In this document: positions 1 to 6,461 of the stretch, one piece after another
How positions within the stretch are numbered: the stretch's first letter is position 1
How the letters are laid out: every line of letters begins with the position of its first letter
Assembly: GCA_937895685.1 (NCBI GenBank)
Contig: CALBMC010000042.1
Location: forward strand, 1 to 7,523
Origin: an uncultured bacterium
Lineage (GTDB): Bacteria > Patescibacteriota > Minisyncoccia > Phycocordibacterales > UBA9973
Direction: 5' to 3'
DNA length: 7,523 nucleotides
Program-made: the position numbers and the translations under genes
Notes under the pieces: model-generated
Told to the model about the DNA's origin: nothing
Databases searched by the model: none
What the model saw: the letters and a program-made list of their open reading frames with translations, nothing else

Positions 1-1
1 C

Positions 2-289
2 GCATTAATAATATCAACACCGGTGGCAGCCTTAGCCCTCGCCCTGGCCTTTCTTAAGATAAACAACAAATCATTTATTTTCATATTAGAAGCCTTCATA
101 AAATACCACTTTGGCGGAAAGCTTTATATTTGGAAAAAGAGCCCAAGCAAAAAAATGACTGAAAAAGATTTTGTTTCAAAAGCAGAAGGTGTAAATCCAG
201 AAATAGTACCCTCACTTTCAGGAAGTAAATTAAAAGATCTTTCATGGAGCTTAGATGTTTTGGATAATTCAAAATCAAAAACACTTTAG
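2..289 (+). CDS. PrgI-family inner-membrane protein of a type IV secretion-like system, C-terminal fragment
   Basis: The start codon lies beyond the left contig end. The frame is open from base 2 and stops at TAG 287-289, leaving about 95 residues. The fragment begins with the end of a hydrophobic segment (ISTPVAALALALAFLKIN), then FIFILEAFIKYHFGGKLYIWKK, then a polar, Ser/Lys-rich tail of about 50 residues that looks cytoplasmic. PrgI-family proteins, which sit next to VirB4 genes in Gram-positive and CPR conjugation-like clusters, are short proteins with two membrane segments ending in a similar 'hydrophobic, then F-x-E-x-x-x-K-Y, then K-L-Y-x-W-K-K' arrangement. The downstream VirB4 genes support the call. 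The likely role is an inner-membrane scaffold (VirB3-like position) for the ATPase. An ATG at 23 is in frame but lies inside the membrane segment, so it is not the true start. The family assignment is from memory of the pattern, not from a search. Confidence 0.72.
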   Translation, partial: ALIISTPVAALALALAFLKINNKSFIFILEAFIKYHFGGKLYIWKKSPSKKMTEKDFVSKAEGVNPEIVPSLSGSKLKDLSWSLDVLDNSKSKTL

Positions 290-291
290 CG

Positions 292-300
292 TGATATAAT
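292..300 (+). promoter_or_regulatory. Extended -10 promoter upstream of the VirB4 N-terminal gene (probable leaderless start)
   Basis: TGA-TATAAT is a perfect -10 hexamer (295-300) with the TG of an extended -10 at 292-293. Only 6 bases separate it from the ATG at 307, so a transcript starting the usual 6-8 bases after the hexamer would begin at or next to that ATG. There is no convincing -35 box at 17 bp spacing, as expected for extended -10 promoters. The same arrangement occurs at 2809-2817 and 3820-3828. Confidence 0.55.
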
Positions 301-306
301 CAAAAG

Positions 307-957
307 ATGGCGCCAACTAGTAAGGCAACACAAGAATTTGTCCCAATAAAAGAAATACGGGATGGAGTAATAATATTAAAAGACGGTGGGTTAAGAAGCG
401 TTCTTATGGCCTCCTCTATAAACCTGTCTTTGAAATCTTCTGACGAGCAAGAAGCGACTCTTTCTCAGTTTCAATCATTTTTAAATTCACTAGAATTCTC
501 TATTCAGATAGTCGTCCAATCAAGAAAATATGACGTAAGACCTTATGTTATAAGTCTCGAGGGCTTACTAAAAGAGCAAACAGAACCTTTAATGAAAATA
601 CAGACCCGAGAATATATACAATATATAAAGAAATTAACTGAAGAGATAAATATTATGACAAAAACTTTCTATGTTGTAGTTTCTTATAGTCCATCTATTG
701 TCTCTAACGCTGCCGTCTCTGGTCCTCTTGGTGGAATATTCTCAAAGAGCAAAGAGGGTAAGGGTCAGAAAGATATAGACTTTGAAGAAAAAAGATCTCA
801 ACTTGAACAAAGGGTGGGGGTTGTTCAACAGGGATTAAATCGTTGTGGAGTCAGAAGTCAACAACTTGGATCAGCTGAAGTGGTGGAACTTTTTTATAAA
901 ATATTTAATCCAGGAGATAGCTCTGTTGGAATGACTGCCGGTATACAAGTCGAATAA
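307..957 (+). CDS. VirB4/TraC N-terminal-domain-like protein (first half of a split VirB4)
   Basis: This is a 216-residue soluble protein with no signal peptide and no nucleotide-binding motif. Residues 11-34 (FVPIKEIRDGVIILKDGGLR and onward), the helix and strand around 46-76 (DEQEATLSQFQSFLNSLEF, then IQIVVQSRKYD), the FYVVVSY strand, and the final AEVVELFYKIFNP (190-202) resemble the start of TraC/TraE/VirB4-type conjugation ATPases. In those, a beta-rich N-terminal domain ends with an 'E-L-x-x-L-x-Y-x-x-x-N-P' helix. A short Gly/Lys-rich loop lies around residues 137-152. The gene ends 5 bases before the VirB4 ATPase gene, whose product starts where this one leaves off. It therefore probably acts as a subunit docked on that ATPase at the inner membrane. 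The ATG at 307 follows a strong -10 box. It could instead be an independent TraC-like accessory protein. Confidence 0.68.
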   Translation: MAPTSKATQEFVPIKEIRDGVIILKDGGLRSVLMASSINLSLKSSDEQEATLSQFQSFLNSLEFSIQIVVQSRKYDVRPYVISLEGLLKEQTEPLMKIQTREYIQYIKKLTEEINIMTKTFYVVVSYSPSIVSNAAVSGPLGGIFSKSKEGKGQKDIDFEEKRSQLEQRVGVVQQGLNRCGVRSQQLGSAEVVELFYKIFNPGDSSVGMTAGIQVE

Positions 958-962
958 AAAAT

Positions 963-2792
963 ATGGGAATACTTGATTCAATAAAAGGAAAATTTGGCAA
1001 AAAAGAAGAGGGGACCACTCCGCTTGTTTCTCCTCTCCCTGTTTTACCAGAAGAAATATATGAAGCTGCAAATCTTGAGCTTCAAGACATAATCGCTCCA
1101 TCTGCTTTACAGATATTACCTAAGTCTGTAAACCTTGGAGACAAGATTGCCAGAACTTTCTTTGTTATTTCATATCCAAGATATTTATCAGACAACTGGT
1201 TTTCTCCTGTTATAAACCTAGACAAAGTCTTTGATGTGTCTATTGCAATACACCCAATAGATTCAGCGAAAATAATGAGAACTTTCCAAAAGAAAGTTGC
1301 GGAAGTAGCGAGCCAAATAAACGCTAGAGAGTCTAGGGGAATAGTGAGAGACCCGATGCTTGATACGGCTTATAGAGATTTGGAAGACTTAAGAGACAGA
1401 CTTCAACAAGCAACTGAGAAAATGTTTGATGTTGGTCTTTATATAACAATTTATGCTGATAGTGAGGCCGACCTTTTTAAAACAGAGAGCGAGATAAAAT
1501 CAATTTTGGATGCAAAGCTTGTATATATGAAACCCGCTCTTTTCCAACAAGAAGATGGTTTTAAAAGCGTTATTCCAATAGGAGACGATCGTCTACAAGT
1601 TCACCAAAAATTAAACACGGAACCACTTGGAAGCCTTTTTCCTTTTGTTTCTTTCGACCTTAATACAGACAAGGGTATCTTATACGGACTAAACAGGCAC
1701 AACTCAAGCCTTATTATTTTTGATCGCTTTGGACTTGAGAACTACAACTCAATAATCTTTGCAAAATCTGGATCTGGAAAATCTTATGCAACAAAACTAG
1801 AAATTCTCCGATCTCTTATGTATGGAATAAATGTTATGGTTATTGATCCAGAAAGAGAGTATGAGTATCTCGCGGAGGCTGTTGGGGGAAGGTATTTCAA
1901 TATTTCCCTTACTTCAGAGCACCACATAAACCCATTTGACTTACCTCTACCACAACCAGATGAAAGCGCTTCTGATGTTTTAAGAAAAAACATCATAACC
2001 CTTGTTGGACTCTTTAGAATACTACTTGGGGGACTAACACCAGAAGAAGACGCAATAATAGATCGAGCAATAACAGAAACATACGCCTTAAAAGACATAA
2101 CCCCGGGAAGTGATTTCACAAAAATAGATCCACCTTTGATGTCTGATTTCGAAATGGTCTTGGCTGGACTTGAGGGAAGCGACTCTCTTGTTCAAAGAAT
2201 AAACAAATATACTCGTGGAAGCTGGGCTGGATTTATAAACCAACCAACCAACGTTGATATAAACAAAAAATTTGTTGTTTTTTCAGTTAGAGACATGGAA
2301 GACGACTTGAAGCCAGCGGCAATGTATATTGTTACTCATTATATTTGGAACGCAGTTAGAAGAGAGATAAAGAAAAGACTCCTTGTTGTGGACGAGGCTT
2401 GGTGGATGATGAAAAGCGAAGACACTGCTTCTTTCCTTTATTCTATTGCAAAAAGATGTAGAAAATACTATCTGGGACTGGCAACCATAACCCAAGACGT
2501 GGGAGATTTTATGAGAAGCCCTTATGGAATACCGATTGTCACAAACTCTTCAATCCAACTACTCTTGAAACAAGCTCCTTCTACTATTGATGTGCTACAA
2601 AAAACATTTAACCTAACAAACGAAGAAAAGTATCTTCTTCTAGAGTCTGACATTGGAGAGGGTATATTCTTTGCAGGACTAAAACACGTCGCAATTAAGA
2701 TAATTGCCTCTTATACAGAAGACCAGATAATAACATCTGATCCATCTCAGCTTCTCGCAATCAAAAAAGCAAAAGAAGACCTAGAGAGTTAG
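963..2792 (+). CDS. virB4: VirB4-family secretion/conjugation ATPase
   Basis: This 609-residue protein powers assembly or substrate transfer in type IV secretion-like machines and works on the cytoplasmic face of the membrane. After a short polar N-terminus (1-35), residues about 60-250 form a CagE/TrbE/VirB-type region (ARTFFVISYPRYLSDNW; helices near DLEDLRDRLQQATEKMFDVG). The RecA-like motor follows: Walker A AKSGSGKS at 267-274, DPEREYEYL at 295-303, Walker B LLVVDEAWWMM with D477 and E478, and the sensor-like ATITQDVGDF with Q511. The Asp-Glu pair followed by Ala-Trp is characteristic of VirB4/TraC. The first Walker A position is Ala rather than Gly. The chain lacks the first part of the N-terminal region, which the gene just upstream seems to supply. 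The start at ATG 963 has no Shine-Dalgarno, and the 5-base gap suggests coupling to that gene. Confidence 0.93.
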   Translation: MGILDSIKGKFGKKEEGTTPLVSPLPVLPEEIYEAANLELQDIIAPSALQILPKSVNLGDKIARTFFVISYPRYLSDNWFSPVINLDKVFDVSIAIHPIDSAKIMRTFQKKVAEVASQINARESRGIVRDPMLDTAYRDLEDLRDRLQQATEKMFDVGLYITIYADSEADLFKTESEIKSILDAKLVYMKPALFQQEDGFKSVIPIGDDRLQVHQKLNTEPLGSLFPFVSFDLNTDKGILYGLNRHNSSLIIFDRFGLENYNSIIFAKSGSGKSYATKLEILRSLMYGINVMVIDPEREYEYLAEAVGGRYFNISLTSEHHINPFDLPLPQPDESASDVLRKNIITLVGLFRILLGGLTPEEDAIIDRAITETYALKDITPGSDFTKIDPPLMSDFEMVLAGLEGSDSLVQRINKYTRGSWAGFINQPTNVDINKKFVVFSVRDMEDDLKPAAMYIVTHYIWNAVRREIKKRLLVVDEAWWMMKSEDTASFLYSIAKRCRKYYLGLATITQDVGDFMRSPYGIPIVTNSSIQLLLKQAPSTIDVLQKTFNLTNEEKYLLLESDIGEGIFFAGLKHVAIKIIASYTEDQIITSDPSQLLAIKKAKEDLES

Positions 2793-2808
2793 AATTTTAA
2801 TACTTTAA

Positions 2809-2817
2809 TGTTAAAAT
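2809..2817 (+). promoter_or_regulatory. Extended -10 promoter upstream of the Ig-like secreted protein gene
   Basis: TGT-TAAAAT has its hexamer at 2812-2817 and its TG at 2809-2810. It sits in the 33-base gap after virB4, with 8 bases before the ATG at 2826. A weak -35-like TTAGAA at 2789-2794 has a 17-base spacing and overlaps the virB4 stop codon. The position predicts a transcript with almost no 5' leader. It would allow the structural genes to be expressed independently of the ATPase genes. Confidence 0.45.
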
Positions 2818-2825
2818 AAAGCCAT

Positions 2826-3806
2826 ATGAAAAAGCTTTTGGTTTTATTTATATTTTTTGTTTTTCTTTTTCTTGGACAAAAAAACGCTGAAGCACTATCA
2901 CCAAGTGTTGGTTTCTCTATAACACCCGAGGCAATTGCACCAAATGATTTGGTAACAATAAAATTAAACAGCTTTTCGACTGATCTAAACAGAGCAAACA
3001 TGACATGGAAAGTTGACGGCGCTACTGTCTTAGAGGGAGTTGGGAAAACAGAATACAGCTTAACTGCAAAAGGACTTGGTGAACAAACAAAAGTAGACAT
3101 AACAATCAATACCTCAAACGGCATACCTGTTTTAAAAACAATCTTCATAAATCCACAATCAGCAGATCTACTTTGGGAAGCAATAGACTCTTATACTCCA
3201 CCTTTTTATAAAGGCAAAGCCTTACCAGCAAGAGAAGCTTTAATAAAAACGTCTGTTGTTCCTTTTTTGAAGGGAAGTAGGGGTACTTTTTCTAACCCAA
3301 ATTCTCTTGTTTATAACTGGGAGCAAAACTATAAACCTTATCCAAGTCTCTCTGGGTATGGAAAAAGCTTTTATGTTTTCCGAAATACCTTTCTAAACAA
3401 AGAAGAGCTTGTAAAGGTTAAAGTATCAACAACAGATGGAACACTAACAACTGCAAGTTCTGCTAAAATACCATTTTTTGAGCCAGAAATTATCTTTTAC
3501 GAAAAGAAGCCGGCAACAGGAACCCTTTTTAATCAAGCCAAAAACAATGGACTTTCCCTAACAGAAGAAGAGACCTCAATAATTGGTGTTCCTTTCTTTT
3601 TTTCAACAAAAACAAAGCTGGGCGTTCTAGACGGAACACTATCTCTTTCTTGGAAAATAAATAATTATTCTGTTCCATCTGAAAAGCCAGACACTATAAC
3701 AGTAAGAAAGCAACAAGGAGATTCCGGTTATTCTATATTAGATTTTTCAGTAAAAGGACCTTATCTGTACCAAAAAGGCAGTGGCTCTCTAAAAATAAGC
3801 TTTTAA
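2826..3806 (+). CDS. Secreted Ig-like-domain protein of the secretion/pilus cluster (CPR conserved family)
   Basis: This is a 326-residue protein with a clear Sec signal peptide: MKK, a hydrophobic stretch to about residue 17, then A21-E22-A23 as a likely cleavage site before Leu24. Residues about 28-110 look like an Ig/PKD-type beta sandwich (ITPEAIAPNDLVTIKL, then MTWKVDGATVLEGVGKTEY, then VDITIN). A distinctive stretch at 113-134 (DLLWEAIDSYTPPFYKGKAL) is one I recall from uncharacterised CPR proteins beside VirB4 clusters. The rest (about 145-326) reads as two more beta-rich, Ig-like repeats, each with a Trp core and aromatic strands (LVYNWEQNY; LSLSWKINNYSV). There is no C-terminal membrane anchor or sorting motif. 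The product is probably an extracytoplasmic structural or adhesive component. The biochemical function is unknown, and the Ig assignment rests on strand pattern only. Confidence 0.72.
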   Translation: MKKLLVLFIFFVFLFLGQKNAEALSPSVGFSITPEAIAPNDLVTIKLNSFSTDLNRANMTWKVDGATVLEGVGKTEYSLTAKGLGEQTKVDITINTSNGIPVLKTIFINPQSADLLWEAIDSYTPPFYKGKALPAREALIKTSVVPFLKGSRGTFSNPNSLVYNWEQNYKPYPSLSGYGKSFYVFRNTFLNKEELVKVKVSTTDGTLTTASSAKIPFFEPEIIFYEKKPATGTLFNQAKNNGLSLTEEETSIIGVPFFFSTKTKLGVLDGTLSLSWKINNYSVPSEKPDTITVRKQQGDSGYSILDFSVKGPYLYQKGSGSLKISF

Positions 3807-3819
3807 ATAAAGTTTTCTT

Positions 3820-3828
3820 TGGTAAAAT
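3820..3828 (+). promoter_or_regulatory. Extended -10 promoter upstream of the short ORF and propeller gene
   Basis: TGG-TAAAAT has its hexamer at 3823-3828 and its TG at 3820-3821. It lies in the 81-base gap between the Ig-like gene and the propeller gene. Transcription would start near 3835, at the ATG of a 16-codon ORF (3836) rather than at the start of the annotated gene (3888). A second possible hexamer, TATAAA at 3860-3865, would give the downstream gene a 5' leader of about 16 bases but lacks the TG extension. Confidence 0.45.
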
Positions 3829-3835
3829 AAGGGTG

Positions 3836-3886
3836 ATGAAAAAAAGTTTTCAGAAAAGATATAAATTAATAAAAAACTCTCTATAA
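3836..3886 (+). CDS. Possible 16-residue basic leader peptide
   Basis: ATG at 3836 opens a 16-codon ORF (MKKSFQKRYKLIKNSL) that ends with TAA at 3884-3886, one base before the ATG of the propeller gene. Seven of the 16 residues are Lys or Arg. Its start lies 7 bases after an extended -10 box, the same geometry as two confident genes here. It could be a translated leader that couples translation to the next gene, or the true N-terminus of that gene separated by a one-base shift in the A-run at 3871-3876. It could also be chance: a lysine-rich ORF of this length is easily produced by an A-rich gap. Confidence 0.3.
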   Translation: MKKSFQKRYKLIKNSL

Positions 3887-3887
3887 A

Positions 3888-5174
3888 ATGAGAAACAAGA
3901 AACTTTTTTATTTTGCTATTGGATTCCTTTTATTTGCAATAATTTTTGCTTTTGCTTTTCAGTTTCTAAAAAATAAAAATGGTGGCGGAAGCACAACAGG
4001 TCTTATAAACAGTGTTTTTGAAAACATTTTTCCTTTCAAAACAATCGTTGACGAAAAAGGTAACAATTTAACAGAAGACTTAAAGGTTGGACAACTAGAA
4101 GAGGGGCCAGAAATTGAAACAAGACCAACCCTATTGAAGATAACACCCCTTCCAGTATCAGGGGCAACTCTTTTTGATGCAACAAGAGAAAAAATTGTTT
4201 ATCAAGAAACGGCTTCTGGTTCGGTGCCTGTAACAGAGAAGTTTATTGGTAGATTTATTCGTTACGCGGAAAAGTCTTCTGGTCATATTTATGAAGTTCC
4301 ATTTGATGGGTTCGTAAAGTCAAAAATAACAGGCACAACAATCCCGGGAACAGAAGAGGTTTTGTTCGACAATACAGCAAACTATGCAATTTTTAGATAT
4401 TATGACGATACAGTTGGAAGAATAAAAAGTTTCAGCGGACAAATTCCAACTTCTTCTACAGAAATAGGTAGAGTTTCTGGAGAATATTTAGATGACGACA
4501 TCCTTTCTATCTCTTTCTCACCAAAGGATGCTAAGATTATCTTCTCAAAGGAAGAGGGTGTTTATACTAATATATTCACTTCTGACTTCAATGGTAAAAA
4601 TAAAAAACAAACATTTTCTTCTCCTTTCTCTGAGTGGCTACTAGATTGGCCTAATGAGAATAATTTCACAATAACAACAAAGCCATCTAGTTATTTCGCT
4701 GGATTTGTATACCAAATAGACGCAAAAACAAATGCAATAGAAAAAATATCAGGAAATGTCTCTGGTGTAACTTACAAGGAAGGATCTGACCAAAACAAAG
4801 GACTGCTGGGCTCTGCTGGAAAAGACTCTTTGGTTCTTTACTTGTTAAACAAAGAAACTGGGGGGGCAACGAACTTAAGTATTGGCACTTTGCCAGAAAA
4901 GTGTACCTTCTCCTCAAACAGTTTGGTGTACTGTTTTGTTCCAAATTTCCTTCCATCAGCTGTTTATCCAGATGATTGGTATAAAGGAAAAGTTTTATTT
5001 TCTGACTCTCTTTGGGCAATAAATCTAGACAGCAGAGCGGCGAATAAAATTGTTGATATTAGCGAGCTAGCAGGGGAGGCAATCGACGGAATTAATTTGT
5101 CTTTATCAGATGACAACGAGGATCTGATTTTTATAAACAAGAAAGACTTATCTTTGTGGTTATATGATCTATAG
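3888..5174 (+). CDS. Membrane-anchored beta-propeller-like protein of the secretion/pilus cluster
   Basis: This is a 428-residue protein. A basic N-terminus (MRNKK) and one membrane helix at about 6-27 have no signal-peptidase site, so it is probably an N-terminally anchored protein facing outward. A Gly-rich hinge (32-34) follows. From about residue 110 onward the sequence shows repeated TolB/WD40-like blades. The clearest begins at F210-S-P-K-D-A-K-I-I-F and continues to a DFNGKNKK turn and a WLLDW strand. Others are EVLFDNTANYAIFRYYDD earlier and the C-terminal LSLSDDNEDLIFINKKD ending in LWLYDL. This 'S-x-D/S-x-x-x-x-L-I-F then Y/W-x-x-D' pattern suggests a protein-binding propeller, perhaps a scaffold for pilus assembly. 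Its last 11 bases overlap the next gene, so the two are probably translationally coupled. The start could instead lie in the short ORF upstream. No catalytic motif is seen. Confidence 0.7.
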   Translation: MRNKKLFYFAIGFLLFAIIFAFAFQFLKNKNGGGSTTGLINSVFENIFPFKTIVDEKGNNLTEDLKVGQLEEGPEIETRPTLLKITPLPVSGATLFDATREKIVYQETASGSVPVTEKFIGRFIRYAEKSSGHIYEVPFDGFVKSKITGTTIPGTEEVLFDNTANYAIFRYYDDTVGRIKSFSGQIPTSSTEIGRVSGEYLDDDILSISFSPKDAKIIFSKEEGVYTNIFTSDFNGKNKKQTFSSPFSEWLLDWPNENNFTITTKPSSYFAGFVYQIDAKTNAIEKISGNVSGVTYKEGSDQNKGLLGSAGKDSLVLYLLNKETGGATNLSIGTLPEKCTFSSNSLVYCFVPNFLPSAVYPDDWYKGKVLFSDSLWAINLDSRAANKIVDISELAGEAIDGINLSLSDDNEDLIFINKKDLSLWLYDL

Positions 5175-6459
5175 AATTATCACACTTTGCCTAATATTTT
5201 TTTCTTTTAGCTTTAGCCAGGCTTTTGCGTCTGACGTTGAAATTTCTGGGATGTGGTTTTCTGAAATAACAGATTCTAGTGTTGTTGTCACAATAGATGT
5301 TGTAAATAATAAAAATGTTTCTTCTGCGTATGATGTAACTTTAATTTACAGCAAGGATGTTGGTTTTACTTCTTTTGACGAGACTCCAGACATAATTTCT
5401 GGAACAATTCCACCAGGGGAGAGCACTCTTCCTCCTGTCACAATAAATTCTTTATCTGAAAACAGTGAGTATTTTATTGAAGCATTAAATCATACAACTT
5501 TTGGAGGTGAAAACTTTTCTGAGTCATTAAAAACAGAATCTTTTAAAACAATAGAAAAAACTACCGGAGTAAACACAAACACCGGCACCACAAATACAAA
5601 CACAACAAGCTCTATAGATTGTGTAGAAACAGATGGTAGTTATTGTCTACTTGAGCCAATCCCCGAATTTGGAGACAAGATAACCCCGGACATGTCTTTT
5701 AGTGATTATGTAAACACCCTTATTCGTTTAATTTTAGGAGTAGTTGGGGTTGTGGTTGTTGTAACTTTTGTATACGGAGGAATAATGTGGATGGGTACTG
5801 ACTCTATCTTTAAAAAAACAGATGCGAAAGAGCGGATGGGAAACGCAATTGTTGGAACACTTCTACTTTTGAGCGCTTATATAATATTAAACACAATAAA
5901 CCCAAATCTGGTTGATATAAAAATAAATATTCCTGATGGTTTTACAACTTTAAAGATAGAAGAAATTTCTGATTCTGGAGAAATATTAACAATTGAGTAT
6001 TCTTCTGAGGTTGGAACATGTCCTACTGATTGCTCTAAATTAAACGGGGAAGAGGGTGTTGATGTTCCATACGAAAGTTATGGTGACAGTGTTGCTTCTG
6101 GATTCAAACCAAGCCTTCAGTCCTTAACACAAAAACTAAGCGCTAGTGAGATAACCTGGACAACAACAGAGGCTTGGCAACCATCAAGAGTTCATAAGGC
6201 TCACTGCCACAACATTGGAACCTGTATAGATGCAAACTTCAGGGGTCTAGCAGATAATTCAAACCCACCACCAGAAAAGGTTAAGGCCTTTATAGAAGCA
6301 GCCGTTTCTTCTGGTTTGTGTCCTGTTTATGAAGTTGAGACAGAAAGCCAAAAAACAGCCGTTCTTAATGCGGGAGTTGATCCTAGTTATGTAAAAAACT
6401 ATGGGGGCTGGATCTCCGCCCCTCACTTTTCTGTATACGGAGGAACTTGCTCCTCTTAG
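5164..6459 (+). CDS. Secreted FN3-like / VirB2-TrbC-type pilin / M15-peptidase-like fusion protein
   Basis: This is a 431-residue protein. Signal peptide 1-22 ends with AFA before Ser23. Residues about 24-130 form a fibronectin-III-like sandwich (SSVVVTIDVVNN; TINSLSENSEYFIEA). A Thr/Asn linker spans 133-150. Two hydrophobic helices, about 186-210 and 226-246, are separated by the polar loop DSIFKKTDAKERMGN. This is the VirB2/TrbC pilin layout common in CPR secretion clusters. The C-terminal region (about 290-431) has H349-x2-G352-x3-D356 and H421 in PHFSVYG, matching the His/Asp/His zinc ligands of M15 D,D-peptidases. The catalytic Glu expected three residues before the last His is Ser418. 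Eight Cys residues outside the signal peptide suggest disulfides and an extracytoplasmic location. It is probably a pilin-like subunit with cell-wall-binding or cell-wall-cutting ability. The ATG at 5164 overlaps the upstream gene by 11 bases, and the signal peptide supports this start. Confidence 0.78.
   Translation: MIYRIITLCLIFFSFSFSQAFASDVEISGMWFSEITDSSVVVTIDVVNNKNVSSAYDVTLIYSKDVGFTSFDETPDIISGTIPPGESTLPPVTINSLSENSEYFIEALNHTTFGGENFSESLKTESFKTIEKTTGVNTNTGTTNTNTTSSIDCVETDGSYCLLEPIPEFGDKITPDMSFSDYVNTLIRLILGVVGVVVVVTFVYGGIMWMGTDSIFKKTDAKERMGNAIVGTLLLLSAYIILNTINPNLVDIKINIPDGFTTLKIEEISDSGEILTIEYSSEVGTCPTDCSKLNGEEGVDVPYESYGDSVASGFKPSLQSLTQKLSASEITWTTTEAWQPSRVHKAHCHNIGTCIDANFRGLADNSNPPPEKVKAFIEAAVSSGLCPVYEVETESQKTAVLNAGVDPSYVKNYGGWISAPHFSVYGGTCSS
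6404..6422. terminator. Possible bidirectional terminator hairpin inside the 3' end of the pilin-fusion gene
   Basis: GGGGC (6404-6408) pairs with GCCCC (6418-6422) around a 9-base loop, a conspicuously GC-rich stem for this AT-rich region. On the plus strand it is followed by TCACTTTTC. On the minus strand it is followed by CATAG and then six T (plus-strand A-run 6393-6398). It could therefore stop the jag transcript about 60-70 bases after its stop codon and weakly stop the plus-strand operon. The stem lies within coding sequence, so part of its composition may be dictated by the protein. Confidence 0.4.
6440..6455 (+). terminator. Possible intrinsic terminator overlapping the end of the secretion operon
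   Basis: GAGGA (6440-6444) pairs with TCCTC (6451-6455) around a 6-base loop, extendable by one G-T pair. A T-rich tail (TTAGTTTTATT) follows directly and contains the TAG stop codon. The geometry is that of a short, weak intrinsic terminator for the plus-strand genes. On the minus strand no T-run follows, so it should act in one direction only. Confidence 0.42.
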
Positions 6460-6461
6460 TT

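Noticed and set aside
96..284. Minus-strand ORF of about 62 codons opposite the PrgI-like gene
   Set aside because: It lies wholly opposite a gene fragment with recognisable family features, and its translation shows only composition-driven hydrophobic and Leu-rich sequence.
1784..2119. Minus-strand ORF of 111 codons opposite the VirB4 motor domain
   Set aside because: It mirrors the conserved Walker A to motor region, is Ser-rich in the way of antisense frames, and has no recognisable domain or promoter.
2789..3148. Minus-strand ORF of 119 codons spanning the gap between virB4 and the Ig-like gene
   Set aside because: It covers a signal peptide and a promoter-like site on the other strand, and its own sequence has no domain or sensible start region.
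4687..5019. Minus-strand ORF of 110 codons opposite the propeller gene
   Set aside because: Low-complexity Leu, Phe and Ser content and complete overlap with a better-supported gene point to a shadow frame.
5560..5613. Thr/Asn-coding repeat as a possible phase-variable microsatellite
   Set aside because: The ACA/AAC-rich stretch encodes a flexible linker but is imperfect and short, with no uniform repeat unit that would favour slippage.
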